DNA of 64,000 nucleotides. Origin: Dermacentor variabilis. Taxonomy: Eukaryota; Arthropoda; Arachnida; Ixodida; Ixodidae. The DNA lies in the NCBI RefSeq assembly GCF_050947875.1, contig NC_134570.1, positions 103,650,122-103,714,121 on the forward strand. The letters are read 5' to 3'. Shown piece after piece: positions 34,550 through 46,410 of this stretch. The translations under genes and the position numbers were made by a program. How positions within the stretch are numbered: position 1 is the stretch's first letter; every line of letters starts with the position of its first letter. A model generated the notes under the pieces. The model saw only the letters and a list, made by a program, of their open reading frames with translations, had not been told where the DNA came from and did not search any database.

Positions 34550-36482
34550 ATGACCGGAGTGAGTATATAGCGTGTTCAGTGCCCTGTTTCGCTTCTTCCC
34601 GTTTGTGGGGCTCAATTCCCCGCTCAACTTCGCGTCTACCTGCGCAACTTTCAAGGCACGACGTGCTTGCTCCAATGTGCTTCAATCGTAGCGGCTCTCC
34701 TCGCATGGCGGCCTCGGATAGACCAGCGCTTCTCGTTTGCACGGGTCCAATCCTGCACCGAATACGGGCTACCGGTGCCAGGAAGCCTAATTATTGGGGG
34801 TGCATCTCTATGGGCAAAGTTCTCAGGCATTGAGTGTGCATGTGTGTATGCGGTTCAGAGTACCCCAGCTCCACCGAGGAGAGACTTGTTGCTTCTGTGA
34901 CACGCGTTCCAGAATGCGCCGCCAAGGTTCTCAGCGGACAAAGCATGCTGCGCTGTTTTATTCGTGAACTCCCGTGCTTTGCCATTTCTTCCGCACTCGA
35001 ACGAAGCTCCAGAAGACCCGCATCTGGGACATATTAAGTACATTCTATTTCCATTTCTCGCAGTCATATATGAAACTTTTTTTTTTCATAAGGCCCTTTC
35101 GTAGACTTCTTGAAAAAGAGACACACATTGGGCTCATTTCTCCAAAATAACTTCATCGTCGTCTATAAGGCACGAAGTTTTCACGGAATGGCATTGGCAC
35201 AGAAACAAACAGTAGTGAGGCGTTTCTTTACACGCATTTCTTCAAAGCGTACACTAGTTATAGCAGAGAAGGAAGATTTGCACCTGTGTTAGCTCACGTC
35301 ACATCCGCACGAAGCGACACAGTCCGTAGGAACTTCTGCAACGCACGGCGTTATCCTATATCGACCAAGAAAGAACAGCCAGCTAGACTAAAGCTGCAAT
35401 GCAGAGTACAGTGCCTGACTTGTCTATCTTGCTTTGTATGTGCCGTGTCGCGCCGTCCGCATGTACCAAAACGAACGTGCACGGCCTCCTCTGTGCGCCT
35501 TCGTCTTGACGAGAGTCACTGAGCGGCGCTCGCACCAATCTTGCAGCTCCGTGCTTGCATCCTCTTGGCTGTTGCCTGCGCCGCCTATGGTGGCTACGTT
35601 GTGCCGACGTACGGTGGCGTCGGCTACCCCTACGGGGGCTACGTGCCATACGGCGCGTACCGCGCCCCGTACGGCGTGTACCGCGCCCCGGTGTACCACA
35701 CCGTGCCCGCCCCCGTCAAGTACGTGGTGCACACTCCGGCGGTGGAGGCCAAGGTGACCGACACCTACGAGACCCAGCCTTCCGTGCCGGTGTCCGTGTC
35801 CAAGACCTACACCACGCCCGTGCACACCACCGTGGCTGTACCCGCCGCCACCAAGGTGGTCACCTACCCGACTTACCCGAGCTACTCAACTTACCCGAGC
35901 TACCCGACCTACTACGGCTATGGAGTGTCCCCATACGGCTTGAGCTACGGTTACGGAGTCGGGGGCTACCAGTACGTCCCGGTCCTCAAGAAGTGTAAGT
36001 GTTGCCTGTCGATAGCTACCAGAGTTGCAGTTGTCCAACGCGACGCCGGATGGCGGTTTATCAGTGTTACGTACGACCCTGCCTTATACAAGCCGCTGTA
36101 CAGAGTTAAGCACTTTAACTTTGTAAGAGATCGAGCAACCTTTCTTTTCTCAATACACATGCCTGTCTTTGACCAGACGACTTGTGCCACTCTAGCGCCA
36201 GGCTGATGCGCCATCTTGCTTTTGAACACTGATTCTAACATGATTTCAATCTTTCAGCACCTTCTTCTTTATCTCGCGCAATAGTTATCTTATTCACGAT
36301 GAAGCCTGAAACACTTCAACCTGGCGCACCCAGCTTCGTCAAAATGGCTGAGTTCAAACGAACAATCTCAGGGGCGATGAAAAGCATGCTGCAAAGCCCC
36401 GCCAATGGCTATTACAGTGCCCTTTACTTTGTTCATTCGGCAAAGTCGTTTTACACACAGCATATGATTTCCTTTTGCAGAA
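34550..36482 (+). CDS. Small secreted Tyr/Pro/Gly-rich cuticle-like protein 2 (three exons)
   Basis: Exon 1 ends after Met-Thr-Gly with GTGAGT at 34559. Exon 2 (35547-35994) follows a CAATCTTGCAG acceptor and completes the signal peptide MTGLRACILLAVACAAYG. The mature chain is rich in Tyr, Gly, Pro, Val and Thr: GGYVVPTYGGVGYPYGGYVP near the start, YRAPYGVYRAPVYHTVPAP, a Val/Thr/Lys-rich middle, a YPTYPSYSTYPSYPTYYGYG stretch, and a C-terminus PYGLSYGYGVGGYQY then VPVLKK. Exon 2 ends one base into a codon at a TGTAAGT donor (35995); joining to the acceptor at 36480 makes TAA, so the stop codon is split by the intron and exon 3 is 3' UTR. Length is about 152 residues. Extracellular matrix or cuticle role is inferred. 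An alternative acceptor at 36257 would instead extend the protein; I consider that less likely. Confidence 0.85.
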
Positions 36483-36670
36483 ACCATTTGAGAAACCCTG
36501 GCCCATCACGCATTCCTGACCAAGCGTCCCGCCCCCGGTAGCGCCATTCGAAAGCAACAGCTGCATCTCCGCACGGCATTCCCACTGCACCCTTCGTCAT
36601 TCGTTCGTCCAGAATTCACCCACCAACCATCATTTCTTTTATTTTTGCCGCAAAACTTCAAGGTCTAAGC

Positions 36671-36676
36671 AATAAA
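36671..36676 (+). terminator. Poly(A) signal of cuticle-like gene 2
   Basis: AATAAA about 190 bases into exon 3, consistent with a short 3' UTR ending near 36690-36700. Confidence 0.7.
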
Positions 36677-36700
36677 ATACTACTTTGTCCGCAACAAACT

Positions 36701-37489
36701 ACAGTCCCTTATCGCTACTCATTTTACTGTTGGGATGGAAGCTTCTTGGTATATGTATCATTTTTGGAACGAAGCTGCTTGCCTGCCATGGTGCCTCCCT
36801 CTTACATTCTACCTTTCATACGTTGAGAGTCCTGCTATCTAGCCCTATAGTGATCACTGCAGCTGCATGTACAGCCATTCATCCAGCATGGAAATGATGA
36901 GCATTAGGTGGATTAACATAAAGCTCGTGCTTTGTTGCGTTATAAACGCCACAATTTGCATGCAAAGTTCATGCACGTTAGCAGGGATTCCTTGCGCTGC
37001 TGCGTTTTGAAAACTAAGTATTCATCTTTTCTGGACACGTACCAACTAGCGCCCCAAGCGGACGCATCGCGAAGCTAGCGCATTTTCAATGGAAAGAGCG
37101 GATTTTTCAGTAATAACTAAAAGTGCATCTAAAAAGGTAGGTGAAAGACATGTTCTAGAAGGCAATCCACACCAGGCATGTCCAGTGATTATGCTGTTGA
37201 AAGTTAGAATTTTGTTTCCAGAGCGGTTAAAGATTCAGCAATAGTAGCCTATGGAAAGGACAAAAACTTGTACTCGATTTTCGAGACAAAAACGGTCGCT
37301 GTGATAAAACTGCAGCTGCCACCGTGATAGCTGCTACAGCCTATGTAGTACGGAGAATCAGCTTTCGATTGATGCCTATCTCCGCACATGGCGTAACATT
37401 GTTCCCAAAGCAATTTTTTAAACACAGTCATGCGAATTCACGTGGTAGCTTTAAAAACCCTAGCGTATCACTGCGAAAGCATTACAAGC
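36701..37489. other. No gene recognised
   Basis: Short frames only; no exon-like signals with homology. Confidence 0.45.
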
Positions 37490-37575
37490 CGTCGCCGAGT
37501 AGTTTAATCGCTCGCACCTATCGCTCCGCGTCATGCTGGCGGCGGTTCAATACCGTACGGCGTGATTTTTAACAG
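37490..37575 (+). repeat. Possible degenerate tRNA-like SINE head
   Basis: GTCGCCGAGTAGTTTAATCG could be an A-box region and GGCGGTTCAATACCG a B box, at tRNA spacing. It is followed by a dispersed-repeat head (AACAGCGGAGCTGTATAGG). Weak evidence. Confidence 0.3.
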
Positions 37576-37714
37576 CGGAGCTGTATAGGGGCTTGCAATG
37601 TCCGTTGAGCGTGGTTGTTGTCAGCGCGCGTCTGTCACGCCAGGCGAAGGTTCCCCCGCTGGGCCGACAGGTGGCGTCACCGCCACAGCGAGCGTCCGCG
37701 AGAATGGAGGAAAC

Positions 37715-37898
37715 CAGTGGCGTAGCAATAGGGGGGGCCGGGGGGCCGTGGGCCCCGGGTGCAAGGGGCCTGTGGATGGGGGGGGGGTGTCATATACGTC
37801 TGAAGACACCCCTCTTTCCGCCGGCTACACCCGGGGGGGGGGGGGGATGACAGAAGAGCTATGGGCCCCGGGTGCCAGACGACCTAGCTACGCCACTG
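37715..37898. mobile_element. hAT-type MITE with perfect 8-bp target duplication
   Basis: Begins CAGTGGCGTAGC and ends GCTACGCCACTG, the inverted repeats common in hAT elements. Both sides carry GAGGAAAC (37707-37714 and 37899-37906), the 8-bp duplication length of hAT. The 184-bp interior is very G-rich, with two GGGCCCCGGGTGC blocks and runs of 9-14 G. Non-coding, so mobilised in trans if at all. Confidence 0.95.
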
Positions 37899-37906
37899 GA
37901 GGAAAC

Positions 37907-38583
37907 TGCCAAGAAAATTAGTCAAGCAAGTACAACGTCATTGAAACTGTACATAGACAACCAGTAGTCATCAAAAAGAAACCGAGAGAAAAGAAGACGC
38001 TTAATTGGAGGCAAAGAATAGAAAGCAAGAAGACCATGGATATTTGCAAGAATGGTAAGAAAGAAATGAGAATAGCAAATCTGTACTCGAGCACTGAGGG
38101 CAGTGCCTTGCTGTTTGAGGTTCGAGCTGCTTGCATAAGGACAAAAATATACCGGATCAAATATTTGCGATTAGATGAGGCATGCACCTGCTGCAGCGAA
38201 AATCCGGAGACCACTTGGCACATCCTAATGGAATGCGAAGGTATTCACTTAGCGAGACCCGTAGGTAAAATGCACCTTCCAGATGCGCTTGGATTTCAAG
38301 TGGAGGGAAAGATCCACCGGTCAGCAGTCGAGACTTTTAGAGCATTGGCGTATAAAAAAAAAAAGGAGAGAAGAGATTCATACGACCGGATCTGTTACGG
38401 GCTTAGGCAGCCGTACAAGGTATATAGAGAAGTCTTGAGGAAGAGAAAAAAATATTGAAGATACGAATACAAAAATGCTAGAATCAAAGGCATGTATAGG
38501 ATACTCGATCAACTCAAGCAGGCTAAGTGAATATTTGCCACCGCCCCGTTTTAAAGGAGATGCCAATAAATCTTCATCATCAA
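37907..38583 (+). mobile_element. LINE 3' end with C-terminal Cys/His motif
   Basis: Open frame from about 37920 to TGA at 38456-38458, with GSALLFEVRAACIRTKIYR and then CTCCSENPETTWHILMECEG, the same Cys-x2-Cys...His...Cys motif as at 25034-25510. A 125-bp UTR follows, with CCACCGCCCCGTTTTAAAGG, ending in a TCATCATCA tail. It is a different subfamily from the one with a CATC tail. 5'-truncated; the hAT MITE lies immediately upstream. Confidence 0.85.
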
Positions 38584-38960
38584 CGTGAATTGTGCATCCA
38601 ACAGTACGAGCATCACCTGCTGAATCGGCTGAAGAAGCTTATACTTGATTATTTTGCTATATAGAGGCTTAGTGGCTGGTCTCTTTTTTTTCATAAAAGG
38701 CGTGAAGCGACCATGCTTCAGCAAGCGTCAATGAGTTCATCGTTCTATGCTTGCCATGTCCGTCGCATTCCGCTGTCCGTATACTTAATGTACAGGTGGT
38801 AGGAACCTTGTCAAGCAGTTCACCGCTTTTATTCCCGCTGCATCCGTCATTTGGACATGCTTGATGAAAAGTTAATTATTATTATTAATATTATTATTAT
38901 TGAATAACCTGTTCGTGGCAGCTATGCACTTTCATTGTCGTTTGCAGCTATTATTAAGGT

Positions 38961-39206
38961 CACTGGTGGATTCAGCGGGAGTGGATGGGGGCAGGCCTCC
39001 CTCCCTCGGACTATGCGCTTCTGGTACTTTTGACACGTGACTTCATCCTGCTATGTACCGATGCTGCACAGAAACATTTGAGCGCTGGGATGCTTGAGTG
39101 TGAAGTAGGCAATCCCGTCCCCCACCTCTTCAGCCTGCTGTTCTACATACGTTTTGGTTAGAGCCACCCCCCCCCCCCTCTAGATACTACTCTGGATCCA
39201 CCCCTG
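38961..39206. mobile_element. Possible TIR element (GGTGGAT-CAG ends), about 246 bp
   Basis: The left end CACTGGTGGATTCAG and right end CTGGATCCACCCCTG are imperfect inverted repeats, with a C run near the right end. No target duplication found. Composition fits the group of G/C-run MITEs seen at 37715. Confidence 0.5.
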
Positions 39207-40079
39207 GTTACTGGTGAACGCTTCAAAAGCAGTATGTATGGAGTTGCGTAAGTTCACGTTGTGCCTAAAATGACGGCAAGAAATGCGCCTAATAAATCAC
39301 GGCAGGAAACAAGAATTGCACAAACGTTCTCTTTGATCGCTACACATCCCCCGATGTACATGAATTAAAGATGCGCCAGCAGAACAGGAAGGAAATATCT
39401 CAACCTCCCCACCACCACGACTTCCTTTTTTTGTTTTTATTCGGAATTGATCAGTCGCTGTAGTGGACATCGAGTGAATTTCGAAGACAATTTGTTCTAA
39501 TGGCAGCTTATTAAGAATCGAGGCATGTCAGGCGACCGCAAATTTAATCTATCAGGGTATATAGTGCTGTTACAGAATGAACTTTCTTTTTCGAAATGGC
39601 TAACGTATGACCAAGAAAATCATGGCAGATTGTTTGTTGTTCTAGCTTTCTCTTATATAGATTAAAGAAACAGGGGTCAATATATTCACTAACTAAATAC
39701 TAACAGTTTACTTGCTCACAAAAGGCATTACCTTCTAAGTAAGTGAAAGTAAAGGGATAGTAATATTCACTACCTGTTGAAGCTAGTAAACATAACTAAC
39801 TCAAAGACTCACATTCTTAGCAAAAAGGTCTTTGTAAGTATTAGCTGTTTGTTAGTGACGATCTGTCGCGATATTCACTACATTGGTAGTGCAGTTACTA
39901 ACCCAACTGAACTATAATTACTAACCATATAGTGGGGCATATTCGATTTATAAGTGCCGCTTGCACTGTCATACGAAGTCGATGCCATTGAGAGAGGGAA
40001 CGAACTTTAATGGAAAGGATGGTTCAGTGGCCTAAGAAGGCGTGAGAGTCAATTGTAGGGATCATAAACTAAGCAGAGA

Positions 40080-40084
<5 letters not shown>
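39207..40084. other. AT-rich, TTAGT/ACTAA-rich stretch, no gene
   Basis: Between about 39680 and 39930, ACTAA, TTAGT and TATTCACTA words recur in both orientations. This suggests an old inverted-repeat element whose ends cannot be placed. No coding signal. Confidence 0.4.
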
Positions 40085-40178
<94 letters not shown>

Positions 40179-40182
40179 TATA
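40085..40182. repeat. (AT)n microsatellite
   Basis: Nearly uninterrupted AT dinucleotides for about 95 bases, with one C interruption near the end. Confidence 0.98.
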
Positions 40183-40731
40183 AGGACTACGCAATGGGAA
40201 TTTCATTAAAAACTTAAAACATAAGCACAATTTACTAGTACGCAGGTCTTATGAAGTTGCGTAGATTTAGGTCATTATACAATGATAACAATACTATGCA
40301 CAGTGAACACTACATATGGGGAATCTGTATGACATATAACGCCTTCTACAGTTCATTGGTACACAGCTACGATCAGTTTGCCATAATAACAGACGTACCA
40401 AGAAAGCATTTCTTTAACATGAAGTTAACCACTGTGTTGGTTGGTGTCTATTAACAATCTTACAACGGCACAAAGGATACACTTTTTGTATGTATACGCT
40501 ATGCAATGTATATTCCATCAAACATAATGATTCGAAATGTATATGTGCATTGTGTGATTGGTGGGAGGAGGGGGGTAATTTTAGGGCCGTTGTTGATAAT
40601 AGGAAATGTTTGTAGCAGTTTCGCCTTCTCTATCTATGAGGGAGCGAGTATGCCACCTCTGCAAAAAACTCGCTTCTTTGGTAATATTATATTGCTCATT
40701 CGCAAACTTCCAAATCCGTAACCTCGCTTTC

Positions 40732-41040
40732 TTATTTTACAATCGGAAAAGTGGCTCGTACCTGTTTCTTGGACACCTCGGCGAGGCATTTTCTATTCCG
40801 TATGCACATCATAACTATATTATTTAAAAGACTGTGTGTTCTTGTTTGTGGTCGTCTTTCCTTTGGTGTCTCCGTGTATAAGGTCTTGCATGCAAGCTTT
40901 CGCTTGGCCTTTGCTGCGTGCCATTGGAACAAGAAATGATCAATTGTCCCTGTTTCTTTGCAATTGGGGCATTTCCCAGTTGGAACTACACCCCAGGCCG
41001 CCAACCTTTGGCTTCTGGATAATACAGCCTAATTTGTTTT
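40732..41040 (-). pseudogene. LINE C-terminal fragment, minus strand
   Basis: Minus-strand frame with GVVPTGKCPNCKETGTIDHF: a Cys-x2-Cys...His pattern like the tail of non-LTR retrotransposon ORF2. The expected final Cys is replaced (FLFQW). Only about 90 codons remain, without RT. Confidence 0.6.
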
Positions 41041-43116
41041 CCACTTAAATTCCTGGGCTTCTGTTGGCATCTTTGCGTAACTTCAATGGCATTTACTTTG
41101 GGGGAGCACATGTCGTACTAGTGAGCACTTATGTATTTGCATAAATGATTAAACTTTCGGATCCGTATACCTATAACTTACGTATGAATATATGTGTGCT
41201 ACACCGTAGCGCATGACTGTTAACCCAACATAATGAAGTAAACAAGACGGCATAGAAATTTTGCTTGAGACTGCCGCAATCTCGGCCTAACAGACTCCGG
41301 ACAGATTAGGTAATAGAAAACTAACTTAGCAACTGTTCACTGGTTTATTTTCAAATAGGCTATAAAAAAGAACAGTCAGTTAGAGTAATTGATATACGAT
41401 TGCTACCTTTTTACCTCTTTATTAAAAAAAGAAATTGGTAACGAACACCAATGGGTATTGGTATAAATGTTGGTCACGTACATCTTGTAACTATTGATAG
41501 TCAAAGTATGTTTAGCAAAGGTGTACTTCTAAAAATAAGCTAATTTAAATTTTACCGTCAAAATCTGCCTCCTATCGCTGTTAATGATCTCGTTAGCAGA
41601 ATATACATCACTACTTAATAAATTATTCATCATATTTATTTCGATATGCATCATCGTGTATAACTTTGTTGTTGTTAAAACGCCACCTCTTTATCTCTAT
41701 TCTGCTCGTTTACCAATTATGAACAGTTATTCCTGAAGCATCTGCAGTATAACAAATGTTTTTTTGTCGGATGCTTTAGGGCAACCAAAGCTATTATAAT
41801 TATGCTCGGACGCGCTAACTTGACGTTGGACGATGCAATATTGCGTCAGTATGAATAAGCACTACATATTTAGTCCTAATAAGGGAGTAATCTGTTCAAA
41901 AACCATGAAAATGTGAGAGAGAAACTCAGGGAGTGGTCAAAGCGTCGAACGATACGGCGACACGCATTTCGCGAGATATTTAAACAAACGCATTAAATCT
42001 TGCCGATTATCTTGCGCCAAATGACCATGTCTTAATCCGTTGCTTTGACGAATTTTGGTATACTGAAGCCAACCCTTCATATAAGGTAGCTTTGTTTTTT
42101 TTTTCCTTGATTTAAAAATGCTGATGAGCCTCAGCAAGGCAGCAACTCGAAAGAATGCATTGCTGATAGGTGTTAACTGGACGCTGTCGATTTCGAGAAC
42201 GCACTTCTCGAAAGCGGCGGTAGGCGCTGCACTTATATCAAAATCGAATGTTCTGTGTAACATATGACTTCAATTATGCAATAAGAACTTCCTTGTACAC
42301 CTGTTAATTAAAGCTTAATTAGTAACCATTTATTCAATAAGTACGTCTCTGACTACACATTCGCAAATTCTGATACCTGCCACTGCCATGAATCTGGGGC
42401 AGCGAGCATTATCGTATTGATTCCAACCTCTTACTGTCGGTAATTAGGGACAATCGTCGCCTAATAACCTCGAAGCACAGGAGTTATAGCTTAGTAGTTA
42501 CCTTGTAAAAACCACCAGGAAAACATTTCTGGCTATTAACGGCAACACTTATTTACTGACTTTACAAGCTCCTTTACAAGCAATAGAACTAGTAAGACCA
42601 TAATAAAATATGCAGGAAGCTAGTTTACAAACTTTATCTTTAGTAGACGTAAGCTGAAGCCTGTTTTAACGACTTGGTGAATGATGTCCGGGTTGTTCTG
42701 GAAACAACTGAACTGTCTGAAACAATGGAGCGGTGTAACAAATGTCGCTGACACGCTCACGAACAGCGCTGCTGTCCGCGGAGTAGACCTTTCCAATGTT
42801 CTAAATGATCTTCGCTAGAGCTGAAATTCGGAGTAATTGATTATTCAAGATCGTAAAATAACAGCGCGCAAAAAACAAGGGGCGAACGTTGAAGAGACCT
42901 ACACAGTGCTGTGTCTTCTACTTCTTCTACTTTTCTTCTGCGTTCGTTGTCTTTTACGAGCTATTATTTGACAGTCTAAATGATCATTTCGTAGCCGTTG
43001 GAGAACCTAGAAATTACAATCTAGGGAGGACGTCCTCGATTTAAGAAAAAGCCAGCTTTTCTTTAAGTATATCTTTTCCACACGTCAAAGGATCAAGTTA
43101 AAAACGTGGCTTACAG
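41041..43116. other. AT-rich, no gene recognised
   Basis: A 108-aa minus frame (41937-42263) has no recognisable domain. Nothing else is supportable. Confidence 0.45.
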
Positions 43117-43118
43117 CA

Positions 43119-43149
<31 letters not shown>

Positions 43150-43158
43150 GAAGGAAGA
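43117..43158. repeat. (GAAA)n microsatellite
   Basis: About nine GAAA units grading into GGAA. A run of about 13 G lies further on, at 43271-43283. Confidence 0.95.
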
Positions 43159-43629
43159 GAACAAGTCACGTGACGTATAACGCGTGCAAATCAGGCCGAT
43201 TATATTTCTTGTGGACATACCTGCGTCAGTTTTAATTACATTTCATCACTTAGCTCTAGAACAGCGTTGCAGGGGGGGGGGGGGACAAAAATAATGTTAA
43301 TAATTTCCGACCGATTTCAGTATCTCTGAGATTTTTTTAATTCGGAGGGCTGAGAAAAAATGATGCGCAAGTAACTGCACATAATTTTTAGACAAACACT
43401 CGCGTACGTCGACAGCACAATACGGCTTCCCGAAGGACAAACAAACCGAATTGTCCTTGTTAACGCACAGCGAATTTATAAGCGCGGCGCTTGACGTGAT
43501 TTAGAAGTATATATCGATATCTCACAAAACCATTCGGCGGTGTTCACCATGTTACGCTTTTATCTAAGTTTGAGCAACATAGAATGCGTGATCATATGCA
43601 TACAATTTTTTGTCCTATCTCCAGCATCG

Positions 43630-43780
43630 CGGTCTCAGTACGTTAGCCAAACAGTTAAAACTCAAAAATTAAGTTTACCCAATATGAAGTGTCCCAAGGG
43701 ATCATTCTTGAGCCCCTGCTCTTTATTGTTTATGTGAACGATATTTATTCTACCTCTGAAAATGTCAAGTGAATTATACA
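43630..43780 (+). pseudogene. Tiny LINE reverse-transcriptase fragment
   Basis: One frame reads VSQGIILEPLLFIVYVNDIY (near 43689-43748), matching the non-LTR RT motif VPQGS-LGPLLF-IYINDI. Stops lie just upstream in this frame, so the fragment is decayed. Possibly from the same LINE group as 44811-46410. Confidence 0.7.
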
Positions 43781-44764
43781 CGCCATATATAACGCGATAT
43801 TATTATTTTTTTCAGGGGCATGCCCAAATCAGGACACTCTCGTTAATGACGTAAATATAGTGCACCAGAACTGTATTTCGAAGTGATGTGTAAGAATAAT
43901 GCCAAGAGAACGCAAACCATCATCTGTCATGCTACGCCTATGACCCTAAATCCTTATTTAAAACATGCATGTTGTATCTAAATAACAAAAGAACGAGCAA
44001 ATTATATACTTTAAAGTAGGGTCAAAACACTAGTAGCGATATTTTCAGAAAATTTAGTTCGGCATGAATGTATCGAGCTCCTGCAGTACGTTAAACAAAA
44101 TGACGGGCCTATTACGCAGACATGGTTTTCGTCGCTTAGTCTTGTCGTTCACGTCACTAAAGGGAAATATATGCGCTACAATGAGCTCGTTTAACCTGAA
44201 CCGTCGCGCACCCAGGTATAGTACGAGAAATCGGTGATTATACAAGGTTCGGTATCATGCCGCATTGCTGCTCTGTAAACACCTTTGTTTTTATCGGACT
44301 GAACGCTGAAACTACATCTGCAAGTTCCTTTTTTATTAATTTTCTTATCACAAAAAAAGCCCTGGATGATTCCTCTTGCTCCTTTATTTTCAAATTGGCT
44401 AATCATGATATGCCTATTCTTTCTCAGTTTGCAAGTTCTGCTAGAAGCTTTTTTAAAATTCTTTTGTTATTGGTCAACACCTTGGTTTGTTGTCGCCGTA
44501 TCCTTTCGTAATTAGTTGATGGTCTGCATTTTTTAGCGATACCTTTTTCACACGTATATGTTTTGTTGCTGAATTTAAAACGTGACCGTCTTTCTTCTAC
44601 CATTTTGTTTTCTTTGTGTATCTACACACTTATGCCAAGCGACCTTGTACGTGTGCTAGTGCTGCTCATTGCCGAATTCTACTTTAGGACCCTGGCTTAT
44701 GGGGAAGCTGAAGTTTATGCCATTTTCTCCCTTATCCCCTTTCGCTCCTTGAGAATAAAATTCG

Positions 44765-44766
44765 AT

Positions 44767-44801
<35 letters not shown>

Positions 44802-44804
44802 TTT
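44765..44804. repeat. (TTTA)n microsatellite
   Basis: About ten TTTA units, directly before the LINE at 44811. Confidence 0.95.
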
Positions 44805-44810
44805 CGGGGC

Positions 44811-46410
44811 ATGGCACTGGGCGAAGGAATGCATAGGCTCCACCTCGAACTTTCCGGCCTTCAGTATGTGATACGTAACCATGGTCCGCAGAATGGCCGA
44901 ATAATGAACTGGGAATGGAATTACCTATTAGTCACCATAGACAACGCGAGGAATATATTTTTATCGCAGGTGACCTCAATATTGATACCTCTGACAAAAA
45001 CAGCACAATTTGCGAGTAGACTGATCTTTTGGCCTATTATGGTTTAACCCGACTAATAAATGTGCCGACTCGATACAATAGTAGCAAACGCACAATAATA
45101 GGTCACGCAATAACTAATTATTCATGTACTGCCTTTACGAGTGGTACAATATCTGCTGATATAACAGATCATATGCACATGTTTATTATGCCTGCTTCGT
45201 CATTCCACGCTAAGAATGAAAAATATATCCGTAAGTGTATGACTACATCGAAATTAGGGTTACACACATGGGACAGTAATTGTAACGTCCCTACCGCTGA
45301 TGAAAAGCTTGAAGCCTTTCTTAATATAGGTCACGGTCACATAAGTAGTTCTTATTGTGCGATACCCGACAGTACACAGGGTTTGTAGAAAAAGCCGTGG
45401 ATTGGACAAGGCCTTCGAAAATTGATAAATCACAAGAACAACCTACATAAGACAATTAAGCTATGTCCTTATAGGATAGATTTCAAAACGAGATACAAGA
45501 CGTATAAGAAACGTGTTGAAAAGCTATTGCATATTTCGAAGGCTCATTATTATCATTCACAAATAACGCGTGCCACTAATAATGCTGCTAAAACATGGAA
45601 AGTTCTGAACTCTGCAATGAATAACGTAACGCACCAAACTAAATCGATGGCTGTCACTGATGGAAACACTGTCAGTACTCAATCATATGCACTGGCACAG
45701 AAATTTAAGTCACTTTGCCGAGGTTACTGCAGATCTTACCTCAAAACAACTACCCGCGAACTTTCAGCAACCTCGTGATTGGCCTATAATAAACCCTCAC
45801 TGCACTTCCTTTTATCTGGCTCCTAGTGATCCTGCTGAGGTTCGAAGTGCTGTGCTTTCGTTAAACAACAAAAAATTCTGCAGGACATGATGACTTACCT
45901 GCAGCCCTGTTGAAACAGTCTTTGCGACAGCTTCGAAACTTGGCAAAATACTACCGATATTTAACAAGAACAAACTACTACTCTAAAATGGCCGACCCAT
46001 CACATTGCTTTCGCCTCTATCCAAGATAATCTAGAAACTACTTCTTAAACGAGTTAGAGTTTATTTCCAGAAAGAACCAAATTTTATCTAGTGCACATAT
46101 GCCTACAATGAAAGCGATAAGTACAGAACTAGCCTTGCTGACCTTGACTGAAAAAATTAGGCAGAATATTGAAAATAGGCTCCTCACAACTGGGATATTT
46201 ATTGACCTGACTGAAGCATCTGACGTTATCAATCACAAGAAACTGTTGTCTAAATTAGAGGACTACGGTATTCGTGGCCCTCCCAACAAGTTAATAGAAA
46301 TCTATCTAACGAACAGGCAACAGTACGTCTGCATCAATGAACGAAGTTCTGAAAAAAAAAAACAATTACACAGGTGTTCCCCTGACGTCACTGTTATGGG
46401 ACGTTAGGTG
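44811..46410 (+). pseudogene. Decayed LINE (CR1/Jockey-like): endonuclease to RT
   Basis: Endonuclease part: FIAGDLNIDTSDKNSTICE followed by a stop, then LLAYYGLTRLINVPTRYNSS and ADITDH (the GD-N and DH motifs of APE-type endonucleases, 44970-45190). A linker follows at 45422-45778. The RT N-terminal half (46099-46407) has GIFIDLTEASDVINHKKL, where the catalytic AFD motif is changed to ASD. The QGS-LGPLLF block is degraded and identity stops near 46410. Several frameshifts and stops. Class assignment is by motif resemblance only. Confidence 0.82.

Noticed and set aside
35424..35998. Gly/His/Val-rich and Arg-rich frames overlapping cuticle-like gene 2
   Set aside because: Shadow frames of the real exon 2, which has a signal peptide and matching splice sites.
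36258..36541. Coding extension of cuticle-like gene 2 through the acceptor at 36257
   Set aside because: It stays open but would add about 90 unrelated residues after the LKK terminus; the acceptor at 36480 gives an immediate stop like the paralogue's end.
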